Shown piece by piece: positions 9,501-17,173 of a DNA stretch of 32,158 nt. Numbering within the stretch: position 1 is the first letter of the stretch; each line of letters starts with the position of its first letter. The notes under the pieces are model-generated. The model saw only the letters and a list, made by a program, of their open reading frames with translations. It was not told the DNA's origin and made no database searches. This DNA comes from Buchananella hordeovulneris. GTDB taxonomy: Bacteria; Actinomycetota; Actinomycetes; Actinomycetales; Actinomycetaceae. The stretch lies in NCBI GenBank assembly GCA_030529545.1, contig JAUMWR010000024.1, forward strand, positions 1,654 through 33,811, written 5' to 3'. Position numbers and translations under genes: made by a program.

Positions 9501-11249
9501 TTGCTCCATCGCAGATGCCTGAATTTCATTCGATTTGCCGCCAGCGATAAGCAAATTATTGAAAGCGAGAGCGACGTCAGCGGCGCGGTTAACATCCTTC
9601 GTAACCGGGGCGAGACGCTGCGTAAAAGACACCACGGACTCGGCGGCGGTCGGCAGCCCAACTAGACCCTCACGGATTTTGGTGATTGCTGCCACCGACT
9701 CCTCAGCGCGCACCCCCATGTTTTCCATTGCCCTGGGGAAAAGCTGCATGATGTCGTAGCGGTCCACACCACGCGAGATATTCGACCCCACCACGGCACC
9801 GATAGCGACCGTGGCGGCCTTAGCGGCATTCGTGATGGCCGAGCCGATTTGGCTACCCAGGCGCCCAGCGGCAGAGACCGCCGCGCCAGTGCCCTTGGCG
9901 ATCCACCCGGCGACCTTCCCACCAAAAGCGGGAATCCCGCCCATAATTTTGCCCATGCGGTCACGCACCGCACTCAGCGCGGCGGCGATGCGCGGGAAGC
10001 GGGCGGTGAAACGCTCGACAAGTTGGTGACCCATGCGCCCGGCCCAGACCACAGCCTTGGCTAGGTACTGCGGCACATGGGTGACGAAATCAGCCACGCG
10101 ACGGATTTGCCGGCCCGTCCACGACGCCAGGCGCCCCATCGCGTCACGCACCGCGTTCCACGCCTGCACCACACTGGCCGCCACACGCTGCGCGATCGGC
10201 AGCAGGTAGCGCCACGCCGCCACAAAAGGCGTCGCCACCCAGCGCCCAAACCGCGCCAGCTGATCGACCGCACGATGCCACACCCGCACCACAGCCTGCG
10301 CAGCACGCACCGCGAGCGCAGCGATGCGGTCCCAGGCGGCGCGGATGGGGGCCAGGAGGCGAGATGCGAGGGCGGATAGGCGCTGCCAGGCTGCCTTGGC
10401 GTGGTCCAGGGTCCAGGTGACGGCGCGGGCGATGGCGTCTCGGATGGCGGTGGCGGCGCGGGTGATTGCGGTGATTGTGGCGGTCCAGGCGCGGGCGACG
10501 GCTTGGGCGGCGCGTTGGGCGAGCTCGACGGCGTGACGCCAGGCGATGCGTAGGGGCTCGGTGATGCGCTGCCAGATGCGGGATAGGGCACCGGAGGTGG
10601 CGCGCCATACGTGCAGGATGGCGTGGCCGGCGCGGGTGAGGCCCTGCCAGATGACGCGTCCGACCATGCGGGCCAGGGCGCGCAGGGGGCGGGTGAGGAA
10701 TTCGACGACGCGGGCGATGGTGCGCCCGACGAATCGGAATGTTGTGGAGACGACGCGGGCGATGAAGCGCGCGGTGGCGGAGATGCCTCGCCAGATGGCT
10801 TGGAGGGCGCGGGTGATGCGCGCTGCCCATCGTCGCACTACCTGGGAGATGACATCTAGGGCGCGGGTGATGGCGGTGCGGGCGGCGGCGTAGACACGCT
10901 GGGCGATGTCGGCCACCGTTTTGACCGCAGAGACCACCGGGTCGACGATGCTGTGGTAGATGCGCTTGCCGGCGGCGACGACGTCTTTGATGAGCGTGCC
11001 ACGGGCGGTGGAGCGGATGATTTTCTGCGCGGCGGTGGCCACCTGGCGGGTGATGGTGGTGATCGCGGTGCCGGCGCCGCGCAGGATGGCCTCGGTCATC
11101 TGCGAGGCGATGCGCTCGGATGCCTGCCGGCCACCACCGGCGGAGAAGGCTTTTTCGATCTCGTTTTTGAGTCCACGGATGGAGGGGACGACCGAGATGT
11201 AGACGGTTGCTATCTCTAGGCTCTGTGCGCTAGGTGCGGCAGCGCTCAT
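6525..11249 (-). CDS. Tape measure protein with C-terminal NlpC/P60 domain
   Basis: 1574 residues, the largest gene, placed right after the tail chaperones. Residues about 90-480 are a highly basic, Trp/Arg/Ala-rich series of amphipathic helices nearly free of acidic residues. Residues about 490-760 hold the usual tape-measure segment (RGVDRYDIMQLFPRAMENMG). Long hydrophobic Gly/Ala/Leu/Val stretches follow (about 760-1000). From about 1383 there is an NlpC/P60 peptidase: catalytic Cys about 1408 in FDCSGLV and His about 1459 in GAHHVAL. Tape measures set tail length, and the peptidase likely opens peptidoglycan during injection. GGAGGG lies 8 bases before the ATG. Confidence 0.95.
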   Translation of the reverse strand: MSAAAPSAQSLEIATVYISVVPSIRGLKNEIEKAFSAGGGRQASERIASQMTEAILRGAGTAITTITRQVATAAQKIIRSTARGTLIKDVVAAGKRIYHSIVDPVVSAVKTVADIAQRVYAAARTAITRALDVISQVVRRWAARITRALQAIWRGISATARFIARVVSTTFRFVGRTIARVVEFLTRPLRALARMVGRVIWQGLTRAGHAILHVWRATSGALSRIWQRITEPLRIAWRHAVELAQRAAQAVARAWTATITAITRAATAIRDAIARAVTWTLDHAKAAWQRLSALASRLLAPIRAAWDRIAALAVRAAQAVVRVWHRAVDQLARFGRWVATPFVAAWRYLLPIAQRVAASVVQAWNAVRDAMGRLASWTGRQIRRVADFVTHVPQYLAKAVVWAGRMGHQLVERFTARFPRIAAALSAVRDRMGKIMGGIPAFGGKVAGWIAKGTGAAVSAAGRLGSQIGSAITNAAKAATVAIGAVVGSNISRGVDRYDIMQLFPRAMENMGVRAEESVAAITKIREGLVGLPTAAESVVSFTQRLAPVTKDVNRAADVALAFNNLLIAGGKSNEIQASAMEQFSQMFSVGEVDTPAWRSVMQAAPGQIEQLAKAMIGADAGAWDLYSALKEGTFTFEDMNDALLTLNKEGGGGLKSFEEQAKNVSGGIKNNFANMRTAVARGVEKIITAIGGDRIISVIRGAGSVIESGLGKIADFISKLSFDSVSSSLPVLGGVVGLLGAMASQLPVVGGLFSAFSLPVGVVVGLVAAMVTKSEALREALGKIGGALGAAFQGAGPMFSGLLEQVGTLAGSLGDSLADGLTALTPTLTSFVSSVLPLAAQVATSVLDVAGPLLTTLGGVAGDLVATLLPALQGLLEQVIPPVLSALETVGPAVGTVAQALGGLAGVVGEALAGVIAEILPPLADLAGYLFPEIAAVVASVTSVLGPLVSGIGELIALFVRTLAPHVQSFAERVMPVIRSAIERIVPPLQRVIGNLVEAGRNVIPIVSDVLGVLFGVVQEIIAKAMPILSSVFEFVLLAFNKVIEVINAYVIPIVKWLWENVVKPVVQAIGAIFGWLVGVLGAAWEKIRGAITAVYLWFKNDVVGAFRDGAQWVSDKFTWLKEKAGQAWEGLKGFVKPVADWFTNTVQPAMATVGDKIKGAFESMKDGVKKAWEALKEIAARPINFILGTVYNDGIRWAFNKIAETVGFSTRLPEASPVKFAEGGVLPGYTPGRDVHRFVSPTGGVLDLSGGEAIMVPEWTRAVGGPAAVAAMNHAASRGRTNLGGVGDAGRRAFADGGVWGGLSTAWDSIKNGARVVWNIVTDPVGAVIDLIQKPAEALLGSMDTAASWAGLIRRVPSLLWEGFKNFFRTADLGQQALGVATVEAARSRIGSPYVWGAAGPDTFDCSGLVTWAMQSIGANIPRLTASGFQSRSSGVGEIIPGDLYFWGGSVGSGGAHHVALAVEPGRIIEAPRQGLSVRETSVYGNVNVGRFLFDQGGYIQPGVTVVENRTGKPEPVLTSAQWERVGRYRGTGVHVENLSVQIDAHNVRDFQDIVELFQHKLAREIKSETGV

Positions 11250-11275
11250 GGGCGTCTCCCTCCATCCATGGGGGT

Positions 11276-12078
11276 CTAGCCGCCAGCGGGGGCGGCGGTT
11301 TTCTGGGCAGCCATGAAGCGGGCGTAGCGGCGCTCTAGCTGCTCGGCACGGCGACGTGCCTCGTCCTGCCAGCCCGGGGCGGGCGGCTCAGGCACAGGCG
11401 GCAGGTCGCTTTTTTTGGCGCCATTGGCTAGGTAAATCGCGGCGGTGATCCGCCACGCAGCCAGCTCGATGGCGTACTGCTCGACGCTCCACGCTCCCGG
11501 GCCACCCAGTGCACGCAGGTATGCAGAGCCGGGCGGGAGGTGGGCGATAAGCGCGGCGGCCCGACGCAGGGTGAGTCCTGAGCCGGGCCGCCAGATATCC
11601 CGCAAATCCAGGTGGTAGACGCGGGCGAAATCAGCCTCCAGCTCGTCCCAAAACCGGTCGAGCGTGCGAGGCAGCAGGGTTACTTTCCCCAGCCAAACGC
11701 CTCCATGAGGTCATTGACCATGGTCAGCATCCCCGTGAACGTCGGCTCCCCATCGGGTCCGGCGGTAGTCGCCACCAACCGCTTACGGGTCGCCTCATCC
11801 GGGACGATCCGCGCGAGCATCGGCTCAGGATTACCCGCCGCGAGCGCACGGATCGAGGCGTAGTGGTCCACGCGGGAGGTGTGGCAGCTGATCGTCTCGC
11901 CACGGAAGGCAATGGTGATGAGCTCGCCGGTCATCTCGGTCTCCACCACGCTGGGCACCGGCGGCGCAGCGGGCGCAGCAGTCTGCACCGGGGCTGCTAG
12001 GAACGTGGCCGGCACCTGCGTGGTGGGCGCAGCAGTCTGCACCGAGGTGGCCTGGGCAACGGGGTCGATGGTGGTCAT
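11276..12078 (-). CDS. Tail assembly chaperone G-T fusion, made by -1 frameshift
   Basis: The 5' frame alone (11680-12078, 132 residues) gives the G protein; slipping one base back at GGGAAAG extends it to about 267 residues ending at 11276. This is the standard lambda G/GT arrangement between major tail protein and tape measure. G has a Pro/Ala/Thr/Gln-rich N-terminus (VQTAAP repeats) and a folded part from about residue 45 (VETEMTGELITIAFRGE). The T extension begins VTLLPRTLDRFWDELEADF and ends in a charged helix (RRRAEQLERRYARFMAAQ). The product helps assemble the tail around the tape measure and is not in the mature virion. The T part has no start codon with a ribosome-binding site of its own, supporting frameshift expression. 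Confidence 0.85.
11683..11689 (-). other. Programmed -1 ribosomal frameshift site GGGAAAG
   Basis: The zero frame reads TGG GGA AAG TAA, so the heptamer G GGA AAG fits the X XXY YYZ rule and the G stop follows at once. The -1 frame stays open without a break to 11276 and encodes the expected T domain. Confidence 0.85.
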
Positions 12079-12118
12079 GTCGGTCCTTTCGGTTGGTTCG
12101 GTCCAGATGGAGAGAAAG

Positions 12119-12157
12119 CCGTGCCCCCTGCCTGGACCGATGAGGCAGGGGGCACGG
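12119..12157 (-). terminator. Hairpin after the major tail protein gene
   Basis: Perfect 15-bp stem (CCGTGCCCCCTGCCT paired with 12143-12157) with a 9-base loop, starting 20 bases after the major tail protein stop. On the minus strand it is followed by GGCTTTCTCTCC. Probably a partial terminator that lets head and major tail genes be expressed more strongly than the tail-tip genes. Confidence 0.7.
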
Positions 12158-12176
12158 AGCTAGCGGGATGACGGGA

Positions 12177-12740
12177 CTACTCGACCTGCAGGGCCGGGTC
12201 GGTGGTCATCAGGAAAACGTCACCGACGATGGTGGCGGTGATGGCGTAGGCGGTGACTTCCTTGCGTCCGATGGTGATCTCGGAGCGCTCGGTGATCTGC
12301 ACCGTCGGGCAGGCCAGCTGGTACTGGTGTCCGCCGGCCTCCCAGTAGAAAATCAGCGCGACGTTCTTGACGGTGCGGGCGCTGGACATCGTGTGCGTGC
12401 TGAAACCGCTGCCCTTCTGCGACTTCTTGATGTCGAACTGGAAGCCCAAGGTCTGCAGGCTCGTCTCCAGCGCCGTGAAGCTCACGGTGGTCTTGGACTC
12501 CGTGATTTCGGTCTTGATGACGCGCCCGCCCTGGTGGCCCTTGAAATCCTCCGCCGAGTCGTTCGGGGTGGCTTTGAAGCCATCCTCGCCCAGCCAGCCG
12601 ATGTGCTTGAAAGCGGCGTCGAAGGTCTTCATGGCCGTGGGCATCTGGGTGCCGACCGGCGCGATGAAAACAGCGTCTTCATCGGAGCCGGCTTGCATCA
12701 GGCGCGAGGCGTTCAGCTTCTCGTAAAACGTGGCGCTCAC
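12177..12740 (-). CDS. Major tail protein
   Basis: 187 residues with a beta-rich tube-protein pattern: FIAPVGTQMPTAM near the N-terminus, then KTEITESKTTVSFTALETS and the C-terminal ITATIVGDVFLMTTDP. Size and place, just before the G/GT chaperones, are those of the tail tube subunit of long-tailed phages. The GTG start at 12740 overlaps the preceding stop (GTGA). A strong hairpin follows the gene. Confidence 0.9.
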   Translation of the reverse strand: MSATFYEKLNASRLMQAGSDEDAVFIAPVGTQMPTAMKTFDAAFKHIGWLGEDGFKATPNDSAEDFKGHQGGRVIKTEITESKTTVSFTALETSLQTLGFQFDIKKSQKGSGFSTHTMSSARTVKNVALIFYWEAGGHQYQLACPTVQITERSEITIGRKEVTAYAITATIVGDVFLMTTDPALQVE

Positions 12741-12982
12741 TTGGTCTCCCCCTCGGGCTTGATCTTGGTGGCGGACGGGCCAGGGCGGCGCGGCGCACCG
12801 GGCGCCTTGGCCTCCTGGGCCGTCTCACCGGTGTCGGTGTCGGTGTCGGGCTGGACCTCGACGGCCAGCCCCTGGCTGATGAGACGGTGGACGGTGCCAG
12901 GCTCCTGGACCTCCACCACCTCACCGATTTCACGATCGCGCCCAGCCACCGTGGCCGGTGCGCTCATCCTCAGCAGTGTCAT
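12737..12982 (-). CDS. Small hypothetical protein before the major tail protein
   Basis: 81 residues. Residues 10-45 look like a small beta domain (VVEVQEPGTVHRLISQGLAV), and the rest is a basic Pro/Lys/Ala-rich tail containing DTDTDTGE. AAGGAG lies 5 bases before the ATG. Small proteins of this kind often lie between tail terminator and tube gene in actinophages; function unknown. Confidence 0.75.
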   Translation of the reverse strand: MTLLRMSAPATVAGRDREIGEVVEVQEPGTVHRLISQGLAVEVQPDTDTDTGETAQEAKAPGAPRRPGPSATKIKPEGETK

Positions 12983-12984
12983 CG

Positions 12985-13365
12985 CTACTCCTTCCTGCCG
13001 TGTGAGTGCTGCACCTCGATCAGCCAGCGCAGGCTTTCCTGCGTGGCGCCGGGCAGCGAGTTGTCCACCGGCGCAGCGGCCTCGCTGTGCGCGGTGATGA
13101 GAAAGCCCCCGATCCTCGGGGGCAGTTTGTGGATGAAATGCAGTCGCAGCGCGGCGGCCAGCTTGTCCACGCGCGGCTGGGACTCAGCCCAGAAAATGAC
13201 TGTGTAAAGGGGTCGATCACTGGCGAGGCCGGCGCGACCACCGGCCCGCTCGACCTGCACCCACGCAGGTGGCACATCCTCAGAGGCCCGTGGGCGGTGC
13301 TGCATGACAGGCACGCCCGTGACCTGCGCGAAATGCTGCATTAGCTCGGTCTGGAAATCACTCAT
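12985..13365 (-). CDS. Tail terminator protein
   Basis: 126 residues: an N-terminal helix (MSDFQTELMQHFAQVTG), then beta strands including PPAWVQVERAGGR and YTVIFWAESQ, then a second helix (RVDKLAAALRLHFI). This alpha/beta pattern and the place between the HK97-gp10-like protein and the tube protein match tail terminators, which cap the tail and join it to the head. The ATG at 13365 overlaps the upstream stop (ATGA). Confidence 0.75.
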   Translation of the reverse strand: MSDFQTELMQHFAQVTGVPVMQHRPRASEDVPPAWVQVERAGGRAGLASDRPLYTVIFWAESQPRVDKLAAALRLHFIHKLPPRIGGFLITAHSEAAAPVDNSLPGATQESLRWLIEVQHSHGRKE

Positions 13366-13595
13366 TGGGCCGCCTGAATCGCGCCGATGAGGTCATCGGC
13401 GCGGGATTTGCGGGCCACCACACGCGACCCGGCGCGCTCACGCCGCTGGAGCAGCGGCACCACCTCGACGCGCGGACCAGCAGCCTGCGCGATCCGGGTG
13501 GCGCGGCGCTGAATCTCCTCCTGCACCTGCGCCCCCGTGAGTAGTGCCCTGATCTGGTCCGAGTGCAGCTGGACAGACACACCGATATCGCTCAT
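13362..13595 (-). CDS. Head-tail joining / gp10-like tail completion protein
   Basis: 77 residues, short and basic. It opens MSDIGVSVQLHSDQIRALL, then a helix (QVQEEIQRRATRIAQAAG) typical of HK97 gp10-like proteins. It lacks most of the C-terminal part seen in full-length members, so it may be a reduced version. Start ATG at 13595 overlaps the upstream stop. Confidence 0.7.
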   Translation of the reverse strand: MSDIGVSVQLHSDQIRALLTGAQVQEEIQRRATRIAQAAGPRVEVVPLLQRRERAGSRVVARKSRADDLIGAIQAAQ

Positions 13596-13930
13596 GCCCC
13601 GGCCCCAATCCGCTTGCACACCACTAGCACATGGGATAGCGCCCCAGTGGGGGAGGTGATCGGCATGGGCTCGTGCAGAATCTCCCAGTCCCGCCCATCG
13701 TCCAGGCTCAGCCGGTCGGTAGCGGCGATGGGGTCACCTGCAGGCAGCATGACCTCACGCAGCGCCACGGCTATGCCGTGGCGCTCCTTGGCCTGGCCAG
13801 GCGTCAGCGCCTCCACCGTGGCGTAAACCTCACGGGACGTGGCTGCCGACCAATCGGCACTCACCCCGCCCCGCCACTGCTCCAGCGCCGGGGTCTTGAC
13901 CACCACACGCGTCGTCGCAAAAGGCAACAT
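13592..13930 (-). CDS. Head closure (head-tail connector) protein
   Basis: 112 residues, mostly beta strands (TTRVVVKTP, YATVEALTPGQ, WEILHEPMPITSPTG, HVLVVCKRIG). Size and order (after the gp6-like connector, before the gp10-like protein) fit head-closure proteins of the SPP1 gp16 / HK97 type. GGAGGTGGACG precedes the ATG. Family assignment rests mainly on position. Confidence 0.7.
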   Translation of the reverse strand: MLPFATTRVVVKTPALEQWRGGVSADWSAATSREVYATVEALTPGQAKERHGIAVALREVMLPAGDPIAATDRLSLDDGRDWEILHEPMPITSPTGALSHVLVVCKRIGAGA

Positions 13931-13947
13931 CGTCCACCTCCAGGTGA

Positions 13948-14487
13948 CTAGGCCGGCGCTTGGAGCCGGTACGGGGCGAGCATCTGGAGCTGGTCACGGT
14001 CCAGCGACAGGCCAGTGCGGCCCCAGCGCACGGCCATCTGACCAGCCTGCTCACTGGTGGCCCCCATCGGGGATGCCAGCGCAGCGAGCACTTTTTGCAG
14101 CACCAGACCCGTCAGGTCCGGCGCCTGATCATGGCCGTGCTCCAGGGTGATGCTCACCGACCGGAACCGGCGCGGAAAGCGCCGGCCCCCGTAAAGCTCG
14201 ATCATCCCCAGCTGCGACCACCCGAAATCCCTGCCCTCGACCAGCTGCACGCCATCAACGACCAGGGAGGTCACGGAGCGGATGTGACCGGAGTGCACGT
14301 ACATCAGCGCGCCCCCGGTCCCATCCAGCACCTGCGTCTCGGTCAGGACGGGGGCGACATGCCAGCCGCAGATAGCGCGGATGGCCGCCGTGGCCGCCTC
14401 CAGCAGCACCGGGATACGGGGATCCCCGACTCCCACGCGCCCACCAGAGGCAGCAGCGACCTCATCAGCAGTCAAAAACGGCCCCAT
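13948..14487 (-). CDS. Head-tail connector, gp6-like
   Basis: 179 residues. The N-terminal helices (FLTADEVAAASG, IPVLLEAATAAIRAICGWHVAPV) are typical of the gp6/gp15 connector family that binds under the portal. The middle contains SVTSLVVDGVQLVEGRDF, another recurring feature of such proteins. AAGGGGGCGGC precedes the ATG. First of the head-tail joining genes after the capsid block. Confidence 0.85.
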   Translation of the reverse strand: MGPFLTADEVAAASGGRVGVGDPRIPVLLEAATAAIRAICGWHVAPVLTETQVLDGTGGALMYVHSGHIRSVTSLVVDGVQLVEGRDFGWSQLGMIELYGGRRFPRRFRSVSITLEHGHDQAPDLTGLVLQKVLAALASPMGATSEQAGQMAVRWGRTGLSLDRDQLQMLAPYRLQAPA

Positions 14488-14503
14488 GCCGCCCCCTTCC
14501 AGA

Positions 14504-14815
14504 TCAGTTGCGGGCCGTGCGACGGCCAGAGTGCACCGGAGTGCTCTCCACCGTCACCGGAATGTCCGCGTCCGCCTCGTCCTCAGCCTCAGCGTCGGTC
14601 GGCTCCTCGACCTCCTCAGCCTCGGGCTCGGCCGGCGGCTTGGACGCCGGCTTGGAGCGAGAGGCCCTGGCGGGGGCGGAGCGCTTGGGGTGGGGGACCG
14701 AGCCCGCCACCGGTGTGGCCGCTCGCACCGTGTCGAGGTCGGCGCGCTCCAGCAGGCCCTGATCGATCGCGTCATCCAGGGTGTAGCGCACCCCATCGAT
14801 AGTGACCATGGTCAT
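14504..14815 (-). CDS. Small acidic hypothetical protein after the capsid gene
   Basis: 103 residues. A short N-terminal domain (VTIDGVRYTLDDAIDQGLL) is followed by a basic Pro/Lys/Ser patch (about 45-65) and a run of Glu/Asp/Ala (about 65-90). The ATG at 14815 is preferred over the GTG at 14824, which overlaps the capsid stop, because the AAGAAGGGG sequence is better spaced for it. Often present next to the major capsid gene in actinophages, possibly a capsid accessory protein; function unknown. Confidence 0.7.
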   Translation of the reverse strand: MTMVTIDGVRYTLDDAIDQGLLERADLDTVRAATPVAGSVPHPKRSAPARASRSKPASKPPAEPEAEEVEEPTDAEAEDEADADIPVTVESTPVHSGRRTARN

Positions 14816-14820
14816 CGCGC

Positions 14821-16062
14821 TCACCCCTTCTTCACGATCAGCAGGTGGGCCGGCTTCCAGATCACCAGGCCGGCGCGCAGCTCAGCGCGCACGTAGGCGC
14901 GGTTGCGCTGCGCGTAGTCCTTGTGCTGGGTGAAAACGTCGATAGACACGCCTTCGTGGTCCATGAGCATGACCTGGCTCATGTCACCCATGAGGATGGT
15001 CCCCTTCTCGACGTGCTCGCTCTCGATGCGAGGCATCGCCCACAGCGTGCGCGGCGCCAAACCCCACGGGCCCGCACCCAGGTACTTGCCCTCCTTGTCT
15101 TGCAGCAGGTCGATGGCCTCCTCGTCCTCAGGATTGACCAGCACGACGGCGCCGCGCGCACCAGCCTTGCGCAGCTTCGTCTTGCCCTTGCGGACAGCCT
15201 CGATCATGGAGCGGGTGGCGTCCGCGCCGGCGGTGTAGGTCAGCTCCTGCACACCGGTGGTGTGCAGGATGCCGCGCGGCGCGCCCTGCGTGCCAGCGCC
15301 GTTGACCACCTGGTCCGCGATCTTGACGTGCAGGTTGTCCACCATCTGGGACTCCAGCAGTGAGGCCATCGCCGGGGCGTCGCTGAGCAACTGGTTGGTC
15401 ACGTCCAGGCCGTCAGCAAAAGTGCTAGAGCGGCACTCCGCGAGCGCGGTGGTGAAGCCGGAGATGGGCTTGAGCGGCTTGGAGTCGTCTACGGCCTCCT
15501 CGACCACGGCGGCGTTGTTGGTGACGGCGGTGATCTGGATGTAGTCGAACGGGCCGTTCATTTTGCCGTGGGCGATGACGTCCAGGATGGTCAGGTCCGG
15601 GGGCGCGACCAGGTTGACCGTGGCGCGCCGTTCCTTGGGCAGGTGGGCGAGCGTGGTGGAGCTGATGGGCGCGCTCTTGGCGGCCAGCAGCTCGGTCATG
15701 GTGGCGATCTTGGTCGGCTCGATGGTGGCGGAGCCGGCGTCGGACAGGCCGGCGGGGTACTTGCGCTGGAAGTCCTTGTAGGGGGCGCCCTTGGTGAAGC
15801 GCTCGCCGAGGGTGGTCGCGGCCTTGAAACCGGTCTCATCCGCCGGGGCGCGGTCATCGTCGCCACCGTCTCCCAGGGAGTCCAGGGTAGCGCGGGCGGA
15901 TTTGGTGGCCGCGAGGGCGGAGTCCAGGCGCGTGGCCTCAGCGACCGCCGCGTTCAGGTTCTCGATCTCCGCCTCGGTGACGTCGCCCCCCTTTTCCTGC
16001 ACGAGGGCGGTGAGCTTCTGCGCGCGCTCTAGGGCGTCGGCGCGCTGCTTTTCCAGGTTCAT
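14821..16062 (-). CDS. Major capsid protein, HK97 fold
   Basis: 413 residues. The first 80 residues are a charged coiled coil (LEKQRADALERAQKLTALVQ), the delta scaffolding domain that the prohead protease removes. The mature part has HK97-family features: VEEAVDDSKPLKPISGF, the E-loop region, NGAGTQGAPRGIL, and the C-terminal FTQHKDYAQRNRAYVRAELR. AGAAGGAGAATCCAC precedes the ATG. It forms the icosahedral shell, directly downstream of the protease gene. Confidence 0.95.
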   Translation of the reverse strand: MNLEKQRADALERAQKLTALVQEKGGDVTEAEIENLNAAVAEATRLDSALAATKSARATLDSLGDGGDDDRAPADETGFKAATTLGERFTKGAPYKDFQRKYPAGLSDAGSATIEPTKIATMTELLAAKSAPISSTTLAHLPKERRATVNLVAPPDLTILDVIAHGKMNGPFDYIQITAVTNNAAVVEEAVDDSKPLKPISGFTTALAECRSSTFADGLDVTNQLLSDAPAMASLLESQMVDNLHVKIADQVVNGAGTQGAPRGILHTTGVQELTYTAGADATRSMIEAVRKGKTKLRKAGARGAVVLVNPEDEEAIDLLQDKEGKYLGAGPWGLAPRTLWAMPRIESEHVEKGTILMGDMSQVMLMDHEGVSIDVFTQHKDYAQRNRAYVRAELRAGLVIWKPAHLLIVKKG

Positions 16063-16075
16063 GTGGATTCTCCTT

Positions 16076-17173
16076 CTAGCCCTCGGTAGTGAGGGCGGCT
16101 AGTTCTTGGGTTGCGCGCGCGACGGCCTCCGCAGCACGCGCCGCCTTACCGCTGACAGCGGCCTCGACGGGCGCAGGTGCGTTGTCGCCGGCTTCCCCCT
16201 CCACGGGGGCAGATTGAGACGCCTTCGCCGCGAGCGCTTTGAGCACGGCGATTTCGGCGGGGGTGAATGCCGCGTGGGCGGCGGGGTCGGTCTTGACGTC
16301 CTCGATGGAGGTGTCAGGGTTGGCCGGGTAGGGGACGAGGGAGACTTCGTGGAGGGCGATTTTGCGCAGCTCGCGCACTCGCTCCCCATCGAGGTCGATC
16401 GTGGCTGAGTCCAGGACGTCGTAGCCGAAGCTCATTTTGGTGATCACGCCCGTCTTTAGCAGGCGGTGGGTGTGGGCGCCGCGCGGGTTGCTGGTGTCGA
16501 TGGCGCCCTTGATGAGCAGGCCGTGGTCGTCCTCGATGGCCTCCAGCACATGCCCCACGAAGGATTCGGGCTGCCAGTGGTCGTGATTCCACAGCACCGG
16601 GATCGGGGTGCCCTTGGCGGCCCACTCCGCCAGGGAGTCAGCGAAAGCGCCCTTGGCGACCACCTCCCCATAGCTGTCGGGGGTGCGGGTCCAGGTGGAG
16701 GCGTAGCCGGTGAAAACCTTGGTCCCCGGCTCGGGACCATCCTCGACGGACTTAATCTCGACCGCGAGCGCGTGCTTGAGCTTCATGGGCGTGGCCTTTT
16801 CGTAGTAGGTGCGGATGACATCGAGGGTGGGGAAGGGTCGCCCGGCGGCTTGGGCGCGGGCGAGGCATTCGTCTAGGCCGGGGTCTAGGTGGATGACCTG
16901 GGCGCCGGCGGCGGCGTAGCGGGCGCGGTCGGCCTCGCTTGGGCGGGTGTGGATGATCCACGCCTCCACGTCCGGGGCGGCCAGCAGCTCAGCGATGACA
17001 GCGGCCCGGGCGGTGAGTGCCGCGCTTTTGATGGCCCCGGTGGATTGGTGGGCGGGGCCACCGAGTGCGGCAGCGATGGCGTCAAAATCAACGAGCACGT
17101 CACCGGCGGTGGCGTGCTCGTGCATGTAGGTGGTTTTGCCGGCGCAGGGCGGGCCGGTGATCACGCGGATCAT
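16076..17173 (-). CDS. P-loop kinase-like domain fused to HK97-family prohead protease
   Basis: 365 residues in two parts. Residues 1-125 are a P-loop NTPase of the small kinase type: Walker A GPPCAGKTT at 7-15, with VLVDFDAIAAALGG and DVEAWIIHTRPSE following. Residues 130-290 are an HK97-type prohead protease (S78) with H197 in LWNHDH, S248 in KMSFGYDV, and HEVSLVPYPANP. An internal ATG at 16786 (MKLKHALAVEIK) has AAAAGG 8 bases upstream, so the protease may also be made alone (236 residues). The protease trims the capsid delta domain. The NTPase role is unknown. The start overlaps the portal stop (ATGA). Confidence 0.88.
   Translation of the reverse strand: MIRVITGPPCAGKTTYMHEHATAGDVLVDFDAIAAALGGPAHQSTGAIKSAALTARAAVIAELLAAPDVEAWIIHTRPSEADRARYAAAGAQVIHLDPGLDECLARAQAAGRPFPTLDVIRTYYEKATPMKLKHALAVEIKSVEDGPEPGTKVFTGYASTWTRTPDSYGEVVAKGAFADSLAEWAAKGTPIPVLWNHDHWQPESFVGHVLEAIEDDHGLLIKGAIDTSNPRGAHTHRLLKTGVITKMSFGYDVLDSATIDLDGERVRELRKIALHEVSLVPYPANPDTSIEDVKTDPAAHAAFTPAEIAVLKALAAKASQSAPVEGEAGDNAPAPVEAAVSGKAARAAEAVARATQELAALTTEG

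Noticed and set aside
8560..9522. 320-residue plus-strand frame rich in Ser/Pro/Thr
   Set aside because: Antisense to the tape measure hydrophobic region, low-complexity composition expected of a shadow.
12168..13097. 309-residue plus-strand frame
   Set aside because: Antisense to the major tail protein and neighbours, which have coupled starts and correct order.
16787..17173. P-loop domain as a separate gene from the protease
   Set aside because: The frame is continuous without stop through both domains; an internal start is possible but the full fusion is the simplest reading.
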